From Pseudomonas sp. URMO17WK12:I2 (GTDB lineage Bacteria; Pseudomonadota; Gammaproteobacteria; Pseudomonadales; Pseudomonadaceae), in contig NZ_QKYW01000006.1 of assembly GCF_003253735.1 (NCBI RefSeq), positions 248,001 through 312,000 on the forward strand: 64,000 nucleotides of DNA. The letters are read 5' to 3'. The translations under genes were made by a program, and so were the position numbers. Each line of letters begins with the position of its first letter. Position 1 is the stretch's first letter. Below the pieces are notes generated by a model. That model saw only the letters and a program-made list of their open reading frames with translations. It was not told the DNA's origin and searched no databases. Below are positions 24,064 through 31,648 of this stretch, in pieces.

Positions 24064-25134
24064 ATGCGCGAGCGTTTGCTGGCTGCCGAGCAGGTCGTGG
24101 GGTTCGTCTGGCACGAGGGTGTGCTGCAGGTGCTCGACCAGCGCCGCCTGCCTGGCGAGCAGGTTTGGCAGGCCTGTCATTCGGTGTCGGCGGTGGCCGC
24201 GATGCTGGCCGAAGGTGCGCTGCAGGGCGCCGCTGCCCGGCTGATCTGCAGCGGTTACGCGCTGCTGCTGGGCGCCCGGCAGCGCCTGGACGAGAGCGCT
24301 GATTGGCGCGCCGGGCTGCAGGTCGATATCGATGCCTTGTGCGCGGCCGGCTTGCCGGCTGAAGAGGGCGAGCGCCTGCTGGCGCGCCTGCAGCAGCGCC
24401 TGGCAATCATCAAGCCCGGTATTCAACCCCTGGCCGTGCTGGAGGAGGAAGCCCGCGGCGCTCATCAGCGTGATCGCGAGGCCAATCTGGCCATGGCTCA
24501 ATTCGGTGTGGAGCTGATCCGCGGTTTTCAGGGCAACCTGCAGAACCTGCTGAGCATCGGCAGTGCTGGCGCGCTGGCCGGCGGAGGCATCGGTACCGCC
24601 CTCGGCGTGGTGCGCGCGGCGCAGCTCGAAGGCTTGCTGGAGCGCTGCTACCTGGGTGAGGGCCGGCCGTTTATGCAGGGCGCGCGCCTGGCGGCCTGGG
24701 AGCTGCACCAAGAGGGTATCGCCGTGGCGTTGAGCACCGATGCAGCGCTTGCCCATGTCATGAAGGAGCGCGGTATCACCTGGGCGGTCGTCGGCGCCGA
24801 GCGGGTCGCCGCCAATGGCGATGTGCTCGGCGTGATCGGCACCTATCAGCTGGCCGTGGCGGCCATGCACCATGGCGTGCGGCTGATGGTGGTGGCGCCG
24901 AGCGCGCTCATCGATCTGCAGCTGGACAGTGGTGAAGAGGGCTTTCACGACCTGGGCCACGGCCCGCTGGCCTACGCGCCGCATGAGCGGATCAAGGGTG
25001 TGGACGAAGTGGCCCCGCGCTATGACGTGACCCCCGCCGACCTGGTGGATTTTCTGGTCACCGAGCGTGGGGTGATCGAGCGCCCTGACGCGGCCAAGCT
25101 CACCCAGCTGATGTGTCGCAAGCGCCTGCACTGA
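24064..25134 (+). CDS. mtnA: Divergent MtnA homologue lacking the catalytic motifs
   Basis: A 356-residue member of the MtnA / eIF2B-alpha family, in the genome slot of PA3169 between mtaD and gyrA. MtnA isomerises methylthioribose-1-phosphate. The framework is kept (REANLAMAQFGVELIR, IGTALGVVRAAQLEG, GITWAVVGA, DVTPADLVDFLVTERGVIERPDAAKL). However, the family motifs are changed: RGAPAIG reads QGAAARL (54-60), the catalytic-Cys motif HCNTGALAT reads IGSAGALAG (165-173, Cys to Gly166), GADRIAANGDVANKIGTY reads GAERVAANGDVLGVIGTY (catalytic Asp to Glu246) and NPxFDVTP reads APRYDVTP. RPTAVNL is also missing. I therefore doubt isomerase activity. The reading frame is intact with no frameshift. 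GGAG lies 6 bases before ATG 24064; a GTG at 24061 is the less likely start. The canonical motifs are from memory. Confidence 0.75.
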   Translation: MRERLLAAEQVVGFVWHEGVLQVLDQRRLPGEQVWQACHSVSAVAAMLAEGALQGAAARLICSGYALLLGARQRLDESADWRAGLQVDIDALCAAGLPAEEGERLLARLQQRLAIIKPGIQPLAVLEEEARGAHQRDREANLAMAQFGVELIRGFQGNLQNLLSIGSAGALAGGGIGTALGVVRAAQLEGLLERCYLGEGRPFMQGARLAAWELHQEGIAVALSTDAALAHVMKERGITWAVVGAERVAANGDVLGVIGTYQLAVAAMHHGVRLMVVAPSALIDLQLDSGEEGFHDLGHGPLAYAPHERIKGVDEVAPRYDVTPADLVDFLVTERGVIERPDAAKLTQLMCRKRLH

Positions 25135-25359
25135 ATGCCCTGCTTCATGAGGCCGCGGGGATAGGTGCAAGGCACGCTTTGTGGTAAGCTCCGGCAGTTT
25201 TCAAGGGCACCGCCTGCGGTTGCCGTCACTGCTCGAATGCATGACATAACGTATTGATTTGTCGTGAGTCGTCGCTGGCCTGATGCCATCGCGACGCGCT
25301 TCATCCGGCTCCAGATGAGCAGGGTGGGGCTTCATCAGAAAAAAGGAATCAGGCTACTC
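25135..25359 (+). promoter_or_regulatory. gyrA leader region with hairpin
   Basis: A 225-base upstream region of gyrA. A hairpin with stem GTCGC-TGGC / GCCA-GCGAC (25271-25295, two-base bulge) lies about 65 bases before the start, followed by a TCATC/GATGA pair. A conserved gyrA RNA motif has been described in Pseudomonas gyrA leaders; I cannot verify here that this matches it. No clear promoter boxes. AAAAAAGGAAT lies 10 bases before ATG 25360. Confidence 0.5.
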
Positions 25360-28173
25360 ATGGGCGAACTGGCCAAAGAAATCCTCCCGGTCAACATCGA
25401 AGATGAACTGAAACAGTCGTACCTCGACTACGCGATGAGCGTGATCGTCGGGCGTGCCTTGCCGGATGCGCGCGATGGCCTGAAGCCCGTGCATCGCCGG
25501 GTGCTGTTCGCCATGAGCGAACTGGGTAACGACTGGAACAAGCCTTACAAGAAATCCGCCCGTGTGGTCGGTGACGTGATCGGTAAATATCACCCGCATG
25601 GTGATACCGCCGTTTACGACACCATCGTGCGTATGGCCCAGCCGTTCTCGTTGCGTTACCTGCTGGTCGACGGCCAGGGCAACTTCGGTTCGGTGGACGG
25701 CGACAACGCTGCCGCCATGCGATACACCGAAGTGCGCATGACCAAGCTGGCTCACGAGCTGCTGGCCGACCTGCACAAGGAAACCGTCGACTGGGTGCCC
25801 AACTACGACGGCACCGAGCAGATCCCGGCGGTCATGCCGACCAAGATCCCCAACCTGCTGGTCAACGGCTCCAGCGGTATCGCCGTGGGCATGGCGACCA
25901 ACATTCCGCCGCACAACCTCAGCGAGGTCATCGACGGCTGCCTGGCGCTGATCGACAATCCGGAGCTGACGGTCGATGACCTGATGCAATACATTCCGGG
26001 TCCGGACTTCCCGACCGCAGGCATCATCAACGGCCGCGCCGGTATCGTCGAAGCGTACCGCACCGGCCGCGGGCGCATTTACATCCGTGCCCGCGCCGAA
26101 GTCGAAGACATCGACAAGGTCGGCGGTCGCCAACAGATCGTCGTCACCGAGCTGCCGTATCAGCTGAACAAGGCGCGCCTGATCGAGAAGATCGCCGAGC
26201 TGGTAAAAGAGAAGAAGCTCGAAGGCATCACCGAGCTGCGCGACGAGTCCGACAAGGACGGTATGCGCGTGGTCATCGAGCTGCGTCGCGGCGAAGTGCC
26301 CGAGGTGATCCTCAACAACCTCTATGCCCAGACCCAGATGCAGAGCGTGTTCGGCATCAACGTGGTGGCGCTGATCGACGGCCAGCCGAAGATCCTCAAC
26401 CTCAAGGACATGCTCGATGCGTTCATCCTGCACCGTCGTGAGGTGGTTACCCGGCGCACCGTGTTCGAATTGCGCAAGGCCCGTGAGCGTGGTCACATCC
26501 TTGAAGGTCAGGCGGTCGCGCTGTCCAACATCGATCCGGTTATCGCCCTGATCAAGGCTTCGCCGACGCCGTCCGAGGCCAAGGAAGCGCTGATTTCCAC
26601 CGCCTGGGAATCGTCTGCAGTGGAAGCCATGGTCGAGCGCGCTGGTGCTGACTCGTGCCGCCCGGAAGGTCTCGATGCGCAGTTCGGTCTGCGTGATGGC
26701 AAGTACTACCTGTCGCCTGAGCAGGCCCAGGCGATCCTCGACTTGCGCTTGCACCGCCTGACCGGTCTGGAGCACGAGAAGCTGCTGGCCGAGTACCAGG
26801 AAATCCTCAACCAGATCGGCGAGCTGATCCGCATCCTGACCAGCGCTGTGCGCCTGATGGAAGTGATTCGCGAGGAACTGGAAGCGGTCAAGGCCGAGTT
26901 CGGCGACAAGCGCCGCACCGAGATTCTCGATTCGCGTCTGGACCTGACCCTGGGTGACATGATCCCGGAAGAAGAGCGCGTGGTGACCATCTCTCATGGT
27001 GGCTATGCCAAGACCCAGCCGTTGACCGCCTACCAGGCCCAGCGCCGCGGCGGCAAGGGCAAGTCGGCTACCGGCATCAAGGATGAGGACTACATCGCTC
27101 ACCTGCTGGTCGCCAACAGCCACGCCACCCTGCTGCTGTTCTCCAGCAAGGGCAAGGTGTACTGGCTCAAGACCTACGAAATTCCCGAAGCGTCCCGTGC
27201 CGCCCGCGGCCGTCCGCTGGTCAACCTGCTGCCGCTGGAAGAGGGTGAGTACATCACCACCATGCTGCAGATCGACCTCGAGGCCCTGCAGCAGCAAGCC
27301 GGCGCTGACGATGTGGACGACAGCGACGACGCGGTGCTCGAAGGCGAGATCGTCGAAGCCGAAGAAGTGGCCGAAGTCGCCGAGATCGAAGAAGTCGAAG
27401 GCGAGACCGCCGAGCTGGTGGCCGAGCCGACTGGCGCCTACATCTTCATGGCCACTGCCTCCGGTACCGTGAAGAAGACCCCGCTGGTGCAGTTCAGCCG
27501 TCCGCGTTCCAACGGTCTGATCGCCCTGAAACTGAAGGAAGGCGACACCCTGATCGCCGCCGCCATCACCGACGGCGCCAAGGAAGTCATGCTGTTCTCC
27601 AGCGCCGGCAAGGTGATTCGTTTCGCCGAGAGCGTGGTGCGGGTCATGGGTCGTGGTGCCCGTGGTATCCGCGGCATGCGTATCGGCAAGGATCAACGCC
27701 TGATCTCCATGCTGATCCCGGAATCCGGTGCGCAGATCCTCACCGCCTCCGAACGCGGTTTCGGCAAGCGCACGGCGCTCTCCAAGTTCCCGCGTCGCGG
27801 TCGTGGCGGCCAGGGCGTGATCGGCATGATCACCAAGGAGCGTAACGGCCCGCTGATCGGCGCCATCCAGGTGCAGGACGGCGAGGAAATCATGCTGATT
27901 TCCGACCAGGGCACCCTGGTACGTACCCGCGTCGACGAAGTCTCCAGCTCTGGCCGTAACACTCAGGGCGTGACCCTGATCAAGCTGGCCAAGGACGAGA
28001 AACTGGTCGGCCTGGAGCGTGTGCAGGAGCCTTCCGAGGAAGACATCGAAGTGGAGCTGGACGAAGAGGGCAACCCGATCGTCGCCGTCGAAGCCGAAGC
28101 TGATGAAACTGTAGCGGGTGAAGAACCGGCAGCAGAAGGCGACGAGCCAGCAGAAGAAGATCGCGACGCCTAA
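25360..28173 (+). CDS. gyrA: DNA gyrase subunit A
   Basis: A 937-residue type II topoisomerase subunit that cuts and rejoins DNA, acting with GyrB as A2B2 to introduce negative supercoils. The catalytic Tyr122 lies in AAAMRYTEVRM. The quinolone-resistance region reads HPHGDTAVYDTI with Thr83 and Asp87, the susceptible form. The GyrA box QRRGGKG starts the C-terminal beta-pinwheel. An acidic stretch (about residues 648-690) interrupts the pinwheel and an acidic tail covers about 890-937, making the protein longer than the E. coli enzyme (875). Start chosen at ATG 25360, MGELAKEILPVNIEDELKQS being the standard N-terminus; the frame is open upstream. Confidence 0.97.
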   Translation: MGELAKEILPVNIEDELKQSYLDYAMSVIVGRALPDARDGLKPVHRRVLFAMSELGNDWNKPYKKSARVVGDVIGKYHPHGDTAVYDTIVRMAQPFSLRYLLVDGQGNFGSVDGDNAAAMRYTEVRMTKLAHELLADLHKETVDWVPNYDGTEQIPAVMPTKIPNLLVNGSSGIAVGMATNIPPHNLSEVIDGCLALIDNPELTVDDLMQYIPGPDFPTAGIINGRAGIVEAYRTGRGRIYIRARAEVEDIDKVGGRQQIVVTELPYQLNKARLIEKIAELVKEKKLEGITELRDESDKDGMRVVIELRRGEVPEVILNNLYAQTQMQSVFGINVVALIDGQPKILNLKDMLDAFILHRREVVTRRTVFELRKARERGHILEGQAVALSNIDPVIALIKASPTPSEAKEALISTAWESSAVEAMVERAGADSCRPEGLDAQFGLRDGKYYLSPEQAQAILDLRLHRLTGLEHEKLLAEYQEILNQIGELIRILTSAVRLMEVIREELEAVKAEFGDKRRTEILDSRLDLTLGDMIPEEERVVTISHGGYAKTQPLTAYQAQRRGGKGKSATGIKDEDYIAHLLVANSHATLLLFSSKGKVYWLKTYEIPEASRAARGRPLVNLLPLEEGEYITTMLQIDLEALQQQAGADDVDDSDDAVLEGEIVEAEEVAEVAEIEEVEGETAELVAEPTGAYIFMATASGTVKKTPLVQFSRPRSNGLIALKLKEGDTLIAAAITDGAKEVMLFSSAGKVIRFAESVVRVMGRGARGIRGMRIGKDQRLISMLIPESGAQILTASERGFGKRTALSKFPRRGRGGQGVIGMITKERNGPLIGAIQVQDGEEIMLISDQGTLVRTRVDEVSSSGRNTQGVTLIKLAKDEKLVGLERVQEPSEEDIEVELDEEGNPIVAVEAEADETVAGEEPAAEGDEPAEEDRDA

Positions 28174-28183
28174 GCGCGCCGCT

Positions 28184-28213
28184 CTGCCTGCAGTGTCACG
28201 GCACTGCAGGCAG
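28184..28213. terminator. Strong hairpin after gyrA
   Basis: A 12-base perfect stem, CTGCCTGCAGTG / CACTGCAGGCAG, with a six-base loop. It is followed by CATTTC rather than a T-run, so it may only partly end transcription or protect the gyrA mRNA 3' end before serC. Confidence 0.6.
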
Positions 28214-28258
28214 CATTTCACCAGATAGATGCAGCAGACAGTCAAGCGAGAGTGAATT

Positions 28259-29344
28259 GTGAGCAAGCGAGCCTTTAACTTCTGCGCCGGCCCGGCCGCG
28301 CTTCCCGAAGCCGTTCTGCAGCGCGCCCAGGCCGAGCTTCTCGACTGGCAGGGCAAGGGTCTTTCCGTCATGGAAATGAGCCATCGCAGCGACGATTACG
28401 TGGCCATCGCCGAAAAGGCCGAACAGGATCTGCGCGATCTGCTGAGCATTCCCTCCGACTACAAGGTGCTGTTCCTGCAAGGTGGCGCCAGTCAGCAGTT
28501 CGCGGAAATCCCGCTCAATCTGCTGCCTGAAGACGGCACCGCCGATTACATCGATACCGGCATCTGGTCGAAGAAGAGCATCGACGAGGCGCGTCGCTAC
28601 GGCAACATCAACGTAGCGGCCAGTGCCAAGGCTTACGATTACTTCGCCATTCCTGGGCAGAACGAATGGCAGCTGTCCAAGAACGCCGCCTACCTGCACT
28701 ACGCCAGCAACGAAACCATTGGCGGCCTGCAGTTCGACTGGATTCCCGAGGCGGGCGACGTACCGCTGGTAGTCGACATGTCCTCGGACATACTTTCGCG
28801 TGAAGTCGATATCTCCAAATTCGGCCTGATCTACGCCGGCGCCCAGAAGAACATCGGCCCCAGTGGCCTGGTGGTGGCGATCATCCGTGAAGACCTGCTC
28901 GGCCGTGCGCGCAGCGCCTGCCCGACCATGCTCAATTACCAGATCGCCGCCGACAACGGTTCGATGTACAACACCCCGGCGACCTTCTCCTGGTACCTGT
29001 CCGGCCTGGTCTTCGAGTGGCTGAAAGAGCAGGGCGGCGTTGCCGCCATGGAGAAACTCAACAAGGCCAAGAAGGACCTGCTGTACAAGGTCATCGACGC
29101 CAGCGAGTTCTACAGCAACCCGATCGCCAAGAATGCCCGCTCGTGGATGAACGTGCCGTTCCGCCTGGCGGACGAGCGCCTCGACAAGCCATTCCTGGCA
29201 GGCGCCGACGCCCGTGGCTTGCTGAATCTCAAGGGCCATCGTTCGGTCGGCGGCATGCGTGCCTCCATCTATAACGCCGTTGGCCTGGATGCGGTCGAGG
29301 CGCTGGTCGCCTATATGGCGGAGTTCGAGAAGGAGCACGGCTGA
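28259..29344 (+). CDS. serC: Phosphoserine aminotransferase SerC
   Basis: A 361-residue PLP enzyme converting 3-phosphohydroxypyruvate and glutamate to phosphoserine; it also serves pyridoxal phosphate synthesis. The PLP lysine is in YAGAQKNIGPSG. It starts at GTG with MSKRAFNFCAGPAALPEAVLQ, the Pseudomonas N-terminus, and has conserved FLQGGASQQF and GHRSVGGMRASIYNA blocks. The stop overlaps the pheA start (TGATG). First gene of the serC-pheA-hisC-tyrA/aroA-cmk aromatic/serine supra-operon. Confidence 0.96.
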   Translation: MSKRAFNFCAGPAALPEAVLQRAQAELLDWQGKGLSVMEMSHRSDDYVAIAEKAEQDLRDLLSIPSDYKVLFLQGGASQQFAEIPLNLLPEDGTADYIDTGIWSKKSIDEARRYGNINVAASAKAYDYFAIPGQNEWQLSKNAAYLHYASNETIGGLQFDWIPEAGDVPLVVDMSSDILSREVDISKFGLIYAGAQKNIGPSGLVVAIIREDLLGRARSACPTMLNYQIAADNGSMYNTPATFSWYLSGLVFEWLKEQGGVAAMEKLNKAKKDLLYKVIDASEFYSNPIAKNARSWMNVPFRLADERLDKPFLAGADARGLLNLKGHRSVGGMRASIYNAVGLDAVEALVAYMAEFEKEHG

Positions 29345-30453
29345 TGAGCAACGACGCCAATACCGACCAGGCCCTGCAGGCCCTGCGCCTGCGCATCGAC
29401 AGCCTGGACGAGAAGATCCTCGAGCTGATCAGTGACCGTGCGCGCTGCGCCGAGGAAGTGGCTAGGGTGAAAATGGCCACCCTGGCCGAGGGCGAGGTGC
29501 CGGTGTTCTACCGCCCCGAGCGTGAGGCGCAGGTGCTCAAACGGGTGATGGAGCGTAATCGCGGCCCCCTGGGCAACGAAGACATGGCGCGGCTGTTCCG
29601 CGAAATCATGTCCTCCTGCCTGGCCCTGGAGAATCCGCTGAAGGTCGCCTACCTGGGGCCGGAAGGCACCTTCTCCCAGGCGGCGGCGATGAAGCATTTC
29701 GGGCACGCGGTGATCAGCCAGCCGATGGCGGCGATCGACGAAGTGTTCCGCGAAGTGGTGGCCGGCGCCGTCAACTTCGGCGTGGTGCCGGTGGAGAACT
29801 CCACCGAAGGTGCGGTCAACCACACCCTCGACAGCTTCCTCGAGCACGATCTGGTGATCTGCGGCGAGGTGGAGCTGCGCATTCACCACCACCTGCTGGT
29901 GGGTGATGCCACCAAGACCGACCGCATCACCCGCATCTACTCCCATGCCCAGTCCCTGGCCCAGTGCCGCAAGTGGCTGGATGCCCATTACCCGAACGTC
30001 GAGCGCGTGGCCGTTTCCAGCAACGCCGATGCGGCGCGCCGGGTGAAGAGCGAGTGGAACTCGGCGGCGATTGCCGGTGACATGGCGGCCAATCTGTACG
30101 GCCTGACCCGTCTGGCGGAAAAGATCGAGGATCGCCCGGACAACTCCACGCGCTTTCTGATCATCGGCAACCAGGAAGTGCCGCCCACCGGCGATGACAA
30201 GACCTCGGTGATCGTGTCGATGCGCAACAAGCCCGGTGCCCTGCACGAGCTGCTGGTGCCTTTCCATCAGAACGGCATCGACCTGACCCGCATCGAAACC
30301 CGCCCGTCGCGCAGCGGCAAGTGGACCTACGCCTTCTTCATCGATTTCGTCGGTCACCACCGCGATCCGCTGATCAAGGACGTACTGGAGAAAATCAATC
30401 AGGAAGCCGTGGCACTCAAGGTGCTGGGTTCCTATCCCAAGGCAGTACTTTAA
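29344..30453 (+). CDS. pheA: Chorismate mutase / prephenate dehydratase PheA
   Basis: A 369-residue bifunctional enzyme for phenylalanine synthesis. An AroQ chorismate mutase domain spans about 1-95 (LRLRIDSLDEKILELISDRARCAEEVARVK). Prephenate dehydratase follows at about 97-280 (VAYLGPEGTFSQAA, PVENSTEGAVNHTLDSF), then an ACT regulatory domain at about 288-365 (NKPGALHELLVPFHQNGIDLTRIETRPSR), where phenylalanine should bind for feedback inhibition. Coupled to serC by overlapping stop and start. Confidence 0.96.
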   Translation: MSNDANTDQALQALRLRIDSLDEKILELISDRARCAEEVARVKMATLAEGEVPVFYRPEREAQVLKRVMERNRGPLGNEDMARLFREIMSSCLALENPLKVAYLGPEGTFSQAAAMKHFGHAVISQPMAAIDEVFREVVAGAVNFGVVPVENSTEGAVNHTLDSFLEHDLVICGEVELRIHHHLLVGDATKTDRITRIYSHAQSLAQCRKWLDAHYPNVERVAVSSNADAARRVKSEWNSAAIAGDMAANLYGLTRLAEKIEDRPDNSTRFLIIGNQEVPPTGDDKTSVIVSMRNKPGALHELLVPFHQNGIDLTRIETRPSRSGKWTYAFFIDFVGHHRDPLIKDVLEKINQEAVALKVLGSYPKAVL

Positions 30454-30538
30454 CTGCGGCTCCAGGCCGCGGGTTGCGGGCGACAGGCAAAATCAGGCTT
30501 GTGCTCGTCACCCGAGACCTGCGGCCTGAGGCCTGTTT

Positions 30539-31648
30539 ATGAGTTGTGATTTCATTGCCCTGGCCCAGCCAGGCGTGCAGAAACTGTCCCCCTACGTGCC
30601 TGGCAAGCCGGTCGATGAGTTGGCCCGCGAGCTGAACATGGACCCGGCGAGCATCGTCAAGCTGGCCAGCAACGAAAACCCGCTCGGCCCGAGCCCCAAG
30701 GCGCTGGCGGCGATTCGCGCCGAACTCGATGAGCTGACCCGCTACCCGGACGGCAACGGCTTCAGCCTCAAGACCCTGCTCGCCGAGCGCTGCGGCGTGA
30801 CCACCGCCCAGGTGACCCTGGGCAATGGCTCCAACGACATTCTCGAGCTGGTCGCCCGTGCCTACCTGGCGCCCGGCCTGAATGCAGTGTTCAGCGAGCA
30901 CGCGTTCGCGGTCTACCCGATTGCCACCCAGGCGGTCGGTGCCCAGGCCAAGGTCGTTCCGGCGGTGAATTTCGGTCACGACCTGCCGGCCATGCTGGCG
31001 GCCATCGATGCCAACACCCGCGTGGTGTTCATCGCCAACCCCAACAACCCCACCGGCACCTGGTTCAGCAAGCAGGCCCTGCGCGACTTCCTCGCCGCCG
31101 TGCCGGAAAACGTGCTGGTGGTGCTGGACGAGGCCTATATCGAATACGCCGATGGCGACGAGTTGCCGAACGGCATCGATTACCTCGCCGACCACGCCAA
31201 TCTGCTGGTGTCGCGCACCTTCTCCAAGGCCTATGGCCTGGCTTCGCTGCGTGTCGGCTACGGCTTGAGCCGGCCTGACGTGGCCGATGTACTGAACCGC
31301 GTTCGCCAGCCGTTCAACGTCAACAGCTTCGCCCTGGCCGCCGCCTGCGCCGCGTTCGACGATGCCGAGTACCTGGCGCGCAGTCGTGAAATCAACACCG
31401 CCGGCATGCTGCAGCTGCAAGAGGGCTGCCGCGAGCTGGGCCTGGGCTGGATTCCGTCCAAGGCCAACTTCCTGGCCATCGACTTTGGCCGCGATACCGC
31501 GGCGATCAACCAGGGGCTTCTGCGTGAAGGCGTGATCGTGCGCCCGGTGGCCGGCTACGGCATGCCTAATCACCTGCGTGTTTCCATTGGTTTGCCGGCC
31601 GAGAACGCCCGCTTCCTGGAAGCGTTGTGCAAGGTGCTGAACGCGTGA
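30539..31648 (+). CDS. hisC: Histidinol-phosphate aminotransferase HisC (second-copy type)
   Basis: A 369-residue class I/II PLP aminotransferase, lysine in SRTFSKAYGLASLRVGY. The LASNENPLGPSPKALAAI block and ANPNNPTGTWF are family-typical. In pseudomonads the copy at this site (hisC2) lies within the aromatic operon and probably also acts as an aromatic amino acid transaminase on prephenate or phenylpyruvate; this is inferred. The 85-base gap after pheA holds an imperfect inverted repeat (CAGGCCGCGGGT ... ACCTGCGGCCTG). It overlaps the next gene by four bases. Confidence 0.93.
   Translation: MSCDFIALAQPGVQKLSPYVPGKPVDELARELNMDPASIVKLASNENPLGPSPKALAAIRAELDELTRYPDGNGFSLKTLLAERCGVTTAQVTLGNGSNDILELVARAYLAPGLNAVFSEHAFAVYPIATQAVGAQAKVVPAVNFGHDLPAMLAAIDANTRVVFIANPNNPTGTWFSKQALRDFLAAVPENVLVVLDEAYIEYADGDELPNGIDYLADHANLLVSRTFSKAYGLASLRVGYGLSRPDVADVLNRVRQPFNVNSFALAAACAAFDDAEYLARSREINTAGMLQLQEGCRELGLGWIPSKANFLAIDFGRDTAAINQGLLREGVIVRPVAGYGMPNHLRVSIGLPAENARFLEALCKVLNA

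Noticed and set aside
25600..25630. Quinolone resistance mutation in gyrA
   Set aside because: Thr83 and Asp87 are both present, the susceptible residues.
25354..28371. A reading frame of about 1000 codons on the minus strand opposite gyrA
   Set aside because: It mirrors gyrA codon structure, has His/Asp/Gln-rich composition typical of an antisense frame in G+C-rich DNA, and matches no protein family. gyrA itself is certain.
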